DNA from: an uncultured Collinsella sp.
Lineage (GTDB): Bacteria > Actinomycetota > Coriobacteriia > Coriobacteriales > Coriobacteriaceae
Direction of reading: 5' to 3'
DNA: 59,466 nucleotides
NCBI GenBank assembly: GCA_934630735.1
Contig: CAKTWK010000010.1
Span: 1 to 59,466 of the forward strand
A model generated the notes under the pieces. The model made no database searches and was not told where the DNA came from. It saw nothing but the letters and a program-made list of their open reading frames with translations. The translations under genes and the position numbers were made by a program. Positions 1 through 8,270 of this stretch are shown piece after piece; the stretch's first letter is position 1; each line of letters opens with the position of its first letter.

Positions 1-88
1 GCTCCTTCGAAGTTAATTGAAGGGTACCGCCTCGCGGTGACATCGTCTATATGTCAACCTTGGTCTAACAGAGCCAATTGAAATGCGT

Positions 89-145
89 AAATTTGGTTAA
101 TCAAAGAGTTGAAGTTTGGTTAACTGGTAACTGTAAATTCGGTTA
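89..145. repeat. Three direct repeats of a 12-bp AAATTTGGTTAA-like word
   Basis: Near-identical words AAATTTGGTTAA (89-100), AAGTTTGGTTAA (112-123) and AAATTCGGTTAA (134-145) recur every 22-23 bp, about two helical turns, in an AT-rich stretch unlike its surroundings. This spacing suits an operator array. The first 183 bases contain no convincing gene, so the array probably belongs to a promoter for a gene left of the window. The target and binder are unknown. Confidence 0.5.
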
Positions 146-183
146 AACGTACTGGTAAACAATGGTGATAATTAGGCAAGTAA

Positions 184-233
184 TCATTGGGGACGTTCTT
201 AAACGAACTGTCAAACAAGAACGTCCCCAATGA
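184..233. repeat. REP-like hairpin of the CATTGGGGACGTTCTT family
   Basis: A perfect 17-bp inverted repeat (184-200 and 217-233) around a 16-base loop. It lies just downstream of the stop codon of the ATPase gene, which ends at 246 on the minus strand. Single-arm or hairpin relatives occur at 22959-22986, 31470-31498 and 35124-35151, and a variant with a different core at 34981-35038. It may act as a terminator or 3'-end stabiliser; no T-run is obvious. Confidence 0.8.
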
Positions 234-245
234 CTACAAGGCGGA

Positions 246-1352
246 CTAATCGACGCCGAGGCTCTCCTCCAGGTATTCCTTAAAATACGGAAGGTCAAAG
301 CCAACCCTTCCTCGACCACGCTCCCCAATAATCCCTTGTTCAATCAGGCGAGCACGGTATTGAGACGCATAATTGCTCTTTACGCCCATTCGCTCCGCAA
401 CGTCCGCAATCTTACTCTCGCCCTCATCTGCAAGCATTGCCTCCAAGAACGCCTTATCACCTTCGGACAGCTCGTAATAGGTCGGTGCCAGCACGCGTTG
501 CTCCATGTCAGAGCGCGCAAGCGCAATGCCCCTTGCAGCATCTTGGGCGGTTATCTCTTCTGCCTTGGGCCGTATATCCCAAGAGCGGAATCCAACGAGC
601 TGCATAAGGAACGGAAAGCCGCCGATGGCGTCTACCATCTTCTGAAGGCCTTCAGCGCTCACGCGCCTGCCGCCGCCCTCTATGGTTTCCTTCAATGCAA
701 CGGCAATTTCCTTGTCGCTAATATTTCCCAAGTGGTGCTGAACGGATCGGCGTAAAAACGAAACGGACTGGTTGCGCAGCAGCATTGAAACCTGATGCGG
801 CAGCCCCGCCATCAGCACGCCCACGCGTCGACCTTCGCGCACAAACATTTGATACGTAGAGGCGAAGCTGATCATTTCATCGAACGAAGCCGACACCTCA
901 TCAATCGTGAACAGCAAACCGATGTCATATTTGTCCAAAGCTTTTATAAGGCGAGTCATCCGCGTGCGCCAGTTTGCCGAAGGTGCCTGCTCCGGCTCCC
1001 ATTCCACGCTAAATAGCTGGCCCACGCTCAAACCTCTTAGCCTAGGATTCAAGCCGCTGTCGATATATTCAGCCGCAACTTCACGCGTTTGCTCGTAAAT
1101 GTCTTCCAGCATTCCAGGAGCGGCAGCCACGCCGACCGAAATCCAACCATGCCTTTGCGCCTCGGAGCTAAGGTATGAGAGCAGAGCCGTTTTACCTGTT
1201 CCTCGTGCGCCAACATAGATTGTTGCTAAGTTGGGATCGCCGGGGCCGCGATCGAGCGCCCGTACAACATCGTCAATAAGGTATGTGCGACCGGCCATAA
1301 TTGGCGGAACGATGCCAAATGTCGGCGTGAACGGATTGCTGGACACATCCAT
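246..1352 (-). CDS. AAA-family ATPase with C-terminal winged helix (orphan)
   Basis: A 368-residue P-loop protein. The Walker A motif is GARGTGKTAL near residues 49-58, and the Walker B is LLFTIDEV near residues 145-152. After the ATPase core come a helical lid and a C-terminal segment (about 300-368) that reads like a winged helix-turn-helix (an ERMGVKSNYASQYRARL-type helix pair). This is the layout of orphan AAA_16/Orc1-Cdc6-like ATPases that are common in actinobacteria and archaea; their substrates are mostly unknown. The start is supported by a strong ribosome site (GGGGGAG) 8 bases upstream. The gene stands alone, with a beta-glucosidase terminator upstream and a REP hairpin after its stop. 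Its promoter overlaps an array of 19-bp tandem repeats, which suggests tight or self control. Family assignment is firm; function is not. Confidence 0.85.
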   Translation of the reverse strand: MDVSSNPFTPTFGIVPPIMAGRTYLIDDVVRALDRGPGDPNLATIYVGARGTGKTALLSYLSSEAQRHGWISVGVAAAPGMLEDIYEQTREVAAEYIDSGLNPRLRGLSVGQLFSVEWEPEQAPSANWRTRMTRLIKALDKYDIGLLFTIDEVSASFDEMISFASTYQMFVREGRRVGVLMAGLPHQVSMLLRNQSVSFLRRSVQHHLGNISDKEIAVALKETIEGGGRRVSAEGLQKMVDAIGGFPFLMQLVGFRSWDIRPKAEEITAQDAARGIALARSDMEQRVLAPTYYELSEGDKAFLEAMLADEGESKIADVAERMGVKSNYASQYRARLIEQGIIGERGRGRVGFDLPYFKEYLEESLGVD

Positions 1353-1370
1353 GGAACACTCCCCCGTCAG

Positions 1371-1452
1371 CTTCTATCCTGCTTTCACTAGTTTTGCAAG
1401 TTTTAATTTCTTTTGCAAGCTTTAACTTCTTTTGCTTTCTTTCACTTCTTTT
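1371..1452 (-). promoter_or_regulatory. Four 19-bp tandem repeats overlapping the ATPase promoter
   Basis: Read on the minus strand, four units of 19 bp follow one another without spacers (1434-1452, 1415-1433, 1396-1414, 1377-1395), with consensus AAAAGAAGTTAAAGCTTGC. A candidate -35 box TTGCAA sits on the last unit junction, 17 bases from a possible -10 box TAGAAG (1371-1376), about 20 bases before the start codon. Nineteen-bp phasing places successive sites on nearly the same helix face, as in operator arrays. The promoter call is weaker than the repeat call. Confidence 0.65.
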
Positions 1453-1453
1453 A

Positions 1454-1491
1454 ACAAAACGCCCGGCGGGCATAAACTGCTCGCCGGGCGC
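1454..1491 (-). terminator. Rho-independent terminator of the GH1 gene
   Basis: Minus-strand stem CGCCCGGCG / CGCCGGGCG with a 13-base loop, followed by TTTTGTT. It lies 33 bases past the stop of the beta-glucosidase gene and closes the beta-glucoside operon before the ATPase promoter. Confidence 0.85.
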
Positions 1492-1523
1492 CTTGGTTAG
1501 GAGGCTATGGTTGTTGGGAAGCC

Positions 1524-2957
<1,434 letters not shown>

Positions 2958-3093
2958 TCAATCCTTTCACACGCTGTTTGTCGTGGTTTCAGTATCCCCG
3001 CAAACGGGGCCCCTCTCAACGACAGCGGCGCAGGCCGACACTTCTTTTCGCGCACAGGCGCCCCGCAGCCGCCCCCGTCTGACACTTTTTGAT

Positions 3094-3160
3094 ACCTGCC
3101 CGCCCAAACCGCCAACCACCACAAAGGGGACAGGCACCTTTGTGGTGGTTTGGGCAGGTT
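3094..3160. repeat. Palindromic element with CCACCACAAAGG arms
   Basis: Arms acctgcccgcccaaacc... and ...ggtttgggcaggt close on an inner perfect stem CCACCACAAAGG / CCTTTGTGGTGG around GGACAGGCA. The loop word GGGGACAG also occurs in the palindrome at 34981-35038. It lies between the DUF4867 and GH1 genes. Confidence 0.75.
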
Positions 3161-3162
3161 TG

Positions 3163-3297
3163 TCTCGATCTGTAACAGGTAGACCGCCAAAACCGGGCCT
3201 GGTGTTACAGATCGAGATCTTTCGGGCACCCTCTGCGGTTTATCTCAATCTGTAACAGGTAGAGGCGATTTAGCCCGCTAGATGTTACAGATCGAGA
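3163..3297. repeat. Two copies of a TCTCGATCTGTAACA hairpin
   Basis: Copy one has arms at 3163-3177 and 3203-3217; copy two at 3243-3257 and 3283-3297. The 15-bp arms TCTCGATCTGTAACA / TGTTACAGATCGAGA are perfect in copy one, with one mismatch in copy two. Both loops are about 25 bases and begin with GGTAGA. Two hairpins of one family in tandem resemble a BIME-type repeat cluster. The second copy ends 15 bases past the DUF4867 stop. Confidence 0.8.
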
Positions 3298-3311
3298 CAA
3301 ACAGGAAGCCC

Positions 3312-3956
3312 CTAGTCGCAGGTGATGTCGAGGTTCTTGCCGACGAGGCCCACGTAGCCGCCTTCGGCTGCCTTGGGGCTGTCGGCGTGGCAGAGGACCC
3401 ACTTGTCGGCCTTCCAGTAGCAGTAGCTGTCACCGGCGGCAGGCATGTCGGCTGCAGCCTCGGGGCGCGGGCCGTTGGTGCCCGCCGGCAGCGCCACCAT
3501 CACCTGAAAGCCGCCGTCGTCGACCATGCAGGGCGTGTAGTGAAGCGTGGTGGCGTAAACCTCGACGAGCGTGCCGGCGGGCGCGCGAAAGGCCTTGACC
3601 TGAGCGGTGTCGAGCTTGCCGTCGACAATTTGCTCGCGCTTGGCCAGCAGCAGAATAAAGTCGCGCGCACCCAAATTAAACTCACTGGCACGGTGATACT
3701 CCAGACAGTTGAGGCGCGTGTTGTGGCCGTTGCACCAGCCCGGCTGGAACGGACGGCCGCCGTACATGAGCAGGCCGAGCGTGTCGACACCCTCAACCTG
3801 CTCGAGCTCGGGTGCGGAGGCCACGTACTTGGTGCCCTCGGGAATGGGAGTAGCCGCAAGCGCCTCGACAAGCGGGGCGGTCAGGTTGGACGGCACGTCA
3901 TCCCACACGCGACCATAGGATTTGAACTCGGGATCTGATACAGAGTAGATATGCAT
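3312..3956 (-). CDS. DUF4867 family protein
   Basis: A 214-residue soluble protein that I recognise as DUF4867, a small cupin-like family usually found beside sugar-phosphate genes. No reaction is established. Visible features are the N-terminal MHIYSVSD, a central FQPGWCNGHNTRLNCLEYH segment rich in His, Asn and Cys, and a C-terminal WKADKWVLCHAD segment. The start at 3956 is preferred over one 12 codons upstream because CAGGAG lies five bases before it. The gene sits between the hydrolase and the beta-glucosidase in the same orientation, so a role in handling the liberated sugar (mutarotation or isomerisation) is plausible but inferred. A 120-base gap upstream with a repeated GAACAT word could hold a separate promoter. 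Confidence 0.75.
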   Translation of the reverse strand: MHIYSVSDPEFKSYGRVWDDVPSNLTAPLVEALAATPIPEGTKYVASAPELEQVEGVDTLGLLMYGGRPFQPGWCNGHNTRLNCLEYHRASEFNLGARDFILLLAKREQIVDGKLDTAQVKAFRAPAGTLVEVYATTLHYTPCMVDDGGFQVMVALPAGTNGPRPEAAADMPAAGDSYCYWKADKWVLCHADSPKAAEGGYVGLVGKNLDITCD

Positions 3957-4079
3957 GTTCGCTCCTGTTCGTTTATGTGACAGTATGAACATTCTAGAAC
4001 ATCATTCATCCACGACCACGATCAATACCGAAAACATTGCATGACGAAATCACCCGCTCAAAAAGCGACATGCAGCTTC

Positions 4080-5060
4080 CTAGTCGAGATAATCTTTAAG
4101 AAACTCAATAACGCTCATACACCAGTAGTCGGTCTCCGGCGCATGGGGCTTCATCAATGCGTGCCCCCCTTCTGAATACATGACTCCCTCATGGTGTACT
4201 CCAGCTGCATCCAGAGCATCGACCATCTTTTCATAATTGTCGGGCGATACAATATCATCGTCAGCGCATTGCCAAAGATATGTCGGAGGATACTGCTCCC
4301 ACACATGCTGATTAATACAGAAATCATCGAGCGAGTCGCGACCAGCCCCGCCGCACACCGAATCAAGAAATCTATTGTCTGATGCGTTCTCAAAGCCACG
4401 AAGATCAATCGGTGCATAACACAGGACCAAGGCTTTGGGTGCCTCGCATCCGTAGGACGCAAATCCCTTGTTGTCCGTCCCCCACTCGGCAGTTAAATGC
4501 GCGCCAGCAGAAAAGCCGATAACTGCATAACTTTTTGCGACATTTAATTTCGCTGAATTCTCGAAGACAAAACGGACAGCTCGATTTAAATCGTCGATTG
4601 GACGCGGCATCAAAGGCTCGACCCTCACCCTGTATGACAGCACGAACACGTTATAGCCCGCATCGTTGAGCTCGGGGGCAACGGGAAAGCCTTCCATTTG
4701 ATGACAAACGCTCTGATAACCTCCGCCCGAAACCGCAATGATAAAGGGAGCCCCGGGTCTCCCGGGAAAGAAGAACAGTTTCGTGTTGCGTCGAGTCGGA
4801 TCACGGATGCAGTCGGCTTCATCCCATATATCGTAGGCAACTTGCCTCCCGTCATCCACGAGCTCGACAATCCGATTCAATCCACGCAAAACGCGAGTAG
4901 TTTCATATGGATTAGCATCAGAATTCATATGAGACACGATGGGTTTATTCCACATGCGCTCCCAAGTTGAAGGCCGGCAAAGCATAAGGTGCTCGCCAAA
5001 GCCAGCGAACTCAGGAAGGAGCGCGATTTCGCCAAACGTCATATCGGCTGTAATTGTCAT
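4080..5060 (-). CDS. Alpha/beta hydrolase (esterase/lipase-like) of the beta-glucoside operon
   Basis: A 326-residue alpha/beta-hydrolase-fold esterase. The nucleophile elbow is GFSAG (S184). An oxyanion-hole motif SGGGY lies near residue 111. Candidate acid D269 (in CADDDIVSPDN) and catalytic H300 (in EGGHALMKPH) are in the expected order. There is no signal peptide, so it acts in the cytoplasm. It is flanked by the PTS EIIBC upstream and DUF4867 and GH1 downstream, which suggests it removes an acetyl or other acyl group from imported glycosides. That substrate role is inferred. The first 95 residues are not part of the usual core and I do not recognise them. Confidence 0.85.
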   Translation of the reverse strand: MTITADMTFGEIALLPEFAGFGEHLMLCRPSTWERMWNKPIVSHMNSDANPYETTRVLRGLNRIVELVDDGRQVAYDIWDEADCIRDPTRRNTKLFFFPGRPGAPFIIAVSGGGYQSVCHQMEGFPVAPELNDAGYNVFVLSYRVRVEPLMPRPIDDLNRAVRFVFENSAKLNVAKSYAVIGFSAGAHLTAEWGTDNKGFASYGCEAPKALVLCYAPIDLRGFENASDNRFLDSVCGGAGRDSLDDFCINQHVWEQYPPTYLWQCADDDIVSPDNYEKMVDALDAAGVHHEGVMYSEGGHALMKPHAPETDYWCMSVIEFLKDYLD

Positions 5061-5083
5061 AGCTAGTCACTCCAAAAATGAGG

Positions 5084-5114
5084 GTGGGCTCGCGTGAATC
5101 AACGGCAAGCCCAC
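5084..5114 (-). terminator. Weak stem-loop between EIIBC and hydrolase genes
   Basis: Minus-strand stem GTGGGCT / AGCCCAC with a 17-base loop, followed by CCTCATTTTTGG and then the hydrolase ribosome site GGAGTG. The short T-run suggests a leaky terminator or an RNA processing hairpin that lowers expression of distal genes. Confidence 0.4.
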
Positions 5115-5165
5115 CACATGCAATCTGCCGCGGGGTTTTCGGCAGCTTACATCCCAAATAATTGT

Positions 5166-6536
5166 CTACTCCACTACTGCCTCTTCATCAGGGCGATACA
5201 GGATGTAAACGAGAACGAAGTTAAGAATTAAACCGACGACATTGCAAAGAATTGCGCCGATGAGGCTGCTCATATCACCAGAAGGATCCATATAACCGGG
5301 GAAGCTAAAAATGCCGCTCGACGTCATAACGAACGTACAGGTGTTGAAAATCGCCGGGATAACAGCACTGATTGCTCCGGCGACCATGGAAGCGATAATG
5401 ATCTTCTTGTGCTCCAAGATGATGCCGTACAGCGCCGGTTCCGTAATCCCGAAAAAGCCCGTAATGGCACAGCTGAACCCAAGACTCTTTTCACTCGGGT
5501 CCTTCGAGCGGAGGGCAAACGCCAAACAAGCGCCGACAACACCCATGCTGCAGCAGAGAAGTCCAAGGATAGGATCGGAGCCGACGGTCATAATATTGTT
5601 GATGGAAAGCACGATCAGGGCCCAATGGAGTCCAAGGGGGATCATAACGAGACCGAATATCGGCCCGAGAATAACGCCGCAAAGGACGGGGCTGAACTGA
5701 TAGACCGCCAGCACTGCAGTCGCAAGCAAAGAGCTCGCCTGCTGAATAACGGGGCCGATCACAAGGAGCGAGACGGGGGCGGCAACAGCAACCGTCAGGA
5801 ACGGGACGAGCGCAAATGCCACAACATCGGGAAGAACCGCCCGCAGCCACTTATTAAGAACGGATGCGAACCAAGCCGCCACGATAGCAGGAAACACCGT
5901 GGAGGAATAGCTCACCATTGTGAACTTCATGCCGAGCAAATCCAGCGCATCGCCCGCTCCGGCCGCAGCAACGAAAGTCGGATAAATCAGGATTGCACCG
6001 AGTACCGCACCGATATATCGATCGGTTCCAAAGAACTGAGCAGCAGATGATCCGACAAGAACGGGCAGGAAATACATGCAGGCATTTCCCATGCCGTACA
6101 GCAGAGTGTATATTCCGCTCTCGGCGGAAACAGCACCCGCCGTCGTCAGAATACTAAGGACGGCGTTTATCATTCCGCATGCGATCAAGGCAGGAAGAAC
6201 GGGCATCATGATGCCGCTGATGAGCTTCATTAGCTTTCCCAGAAAGCCCTTAGTCTCTCCTTCGCTTGCCTCGGAATCTCCGGCATCAATCCCGGTTTCC
6301 TTGGCAACGATTTCATAGACCTTATCGACCTTAGGTCCCACAATCACCTGATATTGCCCCGCGGAATGGCGAATGTCGATCACGCCATCAATCGCCTTGA
6401 CTTTTGCATCGTCTACGATGCTTTCGTCCTTAAGGTTGAACCTTAAACGAGTCATGCAGTGAGCTACAAATGTAACGTTGTCTGCGCCGCCCACCATCTC
6501 GAGAATCTCGGCAGCGAGCTTGGTTGTATCTGCCAT
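5166..6536 (-). CDS. PTS beta-glucoside EIIBC component
   Basis: A 456-residue sugar permease of the PTS glucose/beta-glucoside superfamily that imports and phosphorylates a beta-glucoside. Residues 1-80 form the EIIB domain with phosphorylation-site C27 in VAHCMTRLRF. From about residue 105 a ten-helix EIIC domain follows, with the conserved GFFGITEPALYG motif. No EIIA domain is attached, and the protein ends at RPDEEAVVE, so a separate EIIA must phosphorylate it. The start at 6536 is favoured over in-frame ATG codons upstream because GGGAG lies 11 bases before it and EIIB alignment begins there. It follows the LicT-type gene by about 70 bases and precedes the hydrolase, forming the import step for the GH1 enzyme. 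Confidence 0.93.
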   Translation of the reverse strand: MADTTKLAAEILEMVGGADNVTFVAHCMTRLRFNLKDESIVDDAKVKAIDGVIDIRHSAGQYQVIVGPKVDKVYEIVAKETGIDAGDSEASEGETKGFLGKLMKLISGIMMPVLPALIACGMINAVLSILTTAGAVSAESGIYTLLYGMGNACMYFLPVLVGSSAAQFFGTDRYIGAVLGAILIYPTFVAAAGAGDALDLLGMKFTMVSYSSTVFPAIVAAWFASVLNKWLRAVLPDVVAFALVPFLTVAVAAPVSLLVIGPVIQQASSLLATAVLAVYQFSPVLCGVILGPIFGLVMIPLGLHWALIVLSINNIMTVGSDPILGLLCCSMGVVGACLAFALRSKDPSEKSLGFSCAITGFFGITEPALYGIILEHKKIIIASMVAGAISAVIPAIFNTCTFVMTSSGIFSFPGYMDPSGDMSSLIGAILCNVVGLILNFVLVYILYRPDEEAVVE

Positions 6537-6604
6537 AAAAACCATTTCTCCCATGTTGAGTTTTATATGCAACCATCAGCAAAGCGCGCGCCTTTGCCAA
6601 CTAA

Positions 6605-7444
6605 TTACCTTGTTTTCGATGCAATTCGATTGATGTGCATCATGAGGTAGAGTCTTTCTTCGTCTATAAGTTCCCGCCCCGTCAGTCGGCTGAGAACAGA
6701 AGCAATATCATCGGCGCACATTGATGCCACCGGATATTCTTTTTTGAGCGAGAGGTACATCTTGCGGTTGTCGCTCACGATGCTTTCGCCAGAGTTCAAC
6801 CTATTGAATAAGTACTGAAGATGGGTTGCGAACCTTGCGTAATCGAAACCTTCCCGATCAACTTGAATGCCAAGCCGATTTTCAACAGCAACGGTTGACT
6901 CCTCCAGAACACGATCGTAGATATCCGCGCTAAACTCTTTAACTACTTCGCATGAGTCCGAATCGGCCATGTTATTGATAAACGCCATGGCAATTCCAAC
7001 TGCCTCATGAGCTGGAAGCCTAACGTTAAGACGTTTCCTGATTATCTTAAGTGCATACTCGCCGATTCTAAATTCGACGGGATATTGTTGGCGGACATCA
7101 AACGATAAAGGCATGCGGACAACGATATTTTGCTCTTTGCGCTTAACCGCATACGCGATATGGTCCGCAAGGATAAACGGCAAATTAGGGCTCACCTCAT
7201 AAGACAGCAAACCTGTCGACATATCAATAACATCCGAGGTAAGCTCGAGAAGCTCGTCGGGGACCTAGTCAACGAGAGCGATGTAGCGAGAGCTAACGTT
7301 ATAAAACGTTCGTTGAATCTCCGAAAGAGGGACCTCGTCTCCGACATTCTTAAACCCCAGACCACGGCCGAATGCAACCAACTGTCTGCCATTTCCATCG
7401 ACGCAGAGGACAGCGCTGGTATTAATTCGTTTAACAATTTCCAT
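6605..7444 (-). pseudogene. LicT/BglG-family antiterminator interrupted by an in-frame amber codon
   Basis: The first part (7268-7444) encodes a complete CAT RNA-binding domain: MEIVKRINTSAVLCVD, GRGLGF, VGDEVPLSEIQRTF. It ends ...YIALVD at a TAG codon (7265-7267). The same frame continues without any gap (VPDELLELTSDVID, then both PRD domains) to 6605, and the whole is 279 codons, the normal length for LicT. The stop replaces a position that is usually Glu or Gln, so one base change (GAG or CAG to TAG) explains it. An ATG at 7222 could restart translation and give PRDs without an RNA-binding domain, but its ribosome site is poor. In the intact family, PTS phosphorylation of PRD histidines controls RNA antitermination of the operon. 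It heads the EIIBC operon. A sequencing error remains possible. Confidence 0.85.
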
Positions 7445-7457
7445 GTGTCCCCCCCCT

Positions 7458-7525
7458 AAACAGAACAAGGCTCCCGAAGCAGAATCCGACAATCAATGTC
7501 GACAGATGCTGCTTCAGGAGCCTTG
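7458..7525 (-). terminator. Leader terminator upstream of the LicT-type gene
   Basis: A 17-bp stem with one mismatch (7466-7482 and 7509-7525, CAAGGCTCCTGAAGCAG on the minus strand) followed by TTCTGTTT, ending only 14 bases before the start codon. A terminator this close in front of a BglG-family gene is the classical site of antitermination. The sequence CAGGCAAGGCTCCTGA at its 5' side resembles the 3' half of an RAT antiterminator, but I could not fit a full RAT consensus. Confidence 0.75.
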
Positions 7526-7645
7526 CCTGAATATCACTCTGAGGACTAGTTTAAGCGAGCTAGTGCTAATGACCTCGAATAAACACTTCTAAACAGTTAA
7601 ACGGTCGATATCTCCGTGTGAACGGTTTGGAGGCAGAGGGCGGCC

Positions 7646-8134
7646 CTATGCCTGCTGATAATGCAGGTGCTTCTCGTCGATATCGGCCAGGTCGCGGTCG
7701 AGATAGCGGCGTGCGAGCCAGTTTGCCATGGGGAGGTTCTGGTCCAGATAGTTGCCGCACTCCTCGGGAGCGGCGCCGGGGACATCGCCCTCAAAGCCCG
7801 CGACAAACTCGAACAGCTCGCGCACGAGCGGCAAGATTTCCTCGCTCGTCAGCTCACCAAAGACAACCAGGTAAAAGCCCGTGCGGCAGCCCATGGGCCC
7901 AAAGTAGACGATACGGCTCGACCACTCGGCATGATTGCGGAGGAACGTGGCACCCAGATGCTCGATGGTGTGGCACTCGGCCGTGTTCATGACCGGCTCT
8001 TTGTTGGGCGTGGTCAGGCGCAGGTCAAACGTGGTGACGGCGGCGCCTGTCGCCGGATCGCGGTCGATGCGGCTCACGTACACGCCGGGCTCGAGCAGCA
8101 GATGGTCAACGGAAAAACTCGCGATGCGCTCCAT
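7646..8134 (-). CDS. luxS: S-ribosylhomocysteine lyase LuxS
   Basis: A 162-residue metalloenzyme that cleaves S-ribosylhomocysteine to homocysteine and DPD, the precursor of autoinducer-2, in the activated methyl cycle. The metal ligands H55 and H59 (HTIEH) and C126 (in PEECGNY) and the catalytic C83 (in MGCRTGF) are all present. Length is typical. The ribosome site GAGAGGA precedes ATG. It is the only gene between two catabolic operons. It lies downstream of the FGGY kinase in the same orientation, with a 75-bp hairpin repeat between them. No pfs/mtnN or methionine gene is next to it here. Confidence 0.97.
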   Translation of the reverse strand: MERIASFSVDHLLLEPGVYVSRIDRDPATGAAVTTFDLRLTTPNKEPVMNTAECHTIEHLGATFLRNHAEWSSRIVYFGPMGCRTGFYLVVFGELTSEEILPLVRELFEFVAGFEGDVPGAAPEECGNYLDQNLPMANWLARRYLDRDLADIDEKHLHYQQA

Positions 8135-8155
8135 GGCAGATCCTCTCGATAGTCA

Positions 8156-8230
8156 ATTTAGGACGGGGCTCTTTTAGCTGGTCCGAATGGTCGCACCAAT
8201 CATACCAGTCAAAAAAGCCCCGTCCCAAAT
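8156..8230 (-). repeat. 75-bp palindromic element, probable terminator of the FGGY kinase gene
   Basis: Arms 8156-8175 and 8211-8230 pair at 18 of 20 positions (ATTTGGGACGGGGCTTTTTT on the minus strand). Inside, CTGGT/ACCAG and TGGT/ACCA pairs extend the fold. The minus-strand GGGACGGGGCTTTTTT resembles a terminator arm. A 24-base relative (22 identical) is found at 14555-14578, so this is a dispersed sequence. Confidence 0.7.
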
Positions 8231-8270
8231 GAGCTACTCCGGGAATAGCCTGCGGGCGCCGCGCAGCCGC

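Noticed and set aside
1377..1452. Tandem 19-bp repeats as a CRISPR array
   Set aside because: Units are contiguous with no spacers, are imperfect, and sit on a promoter; no cas gene is present.
7223..7444. Frameshift as the cause of the split LicT-type gene
   Set aside because: Both halves are in the same frame and exactly one TAG codon separates them, so it is a nonsense change, not an indel.
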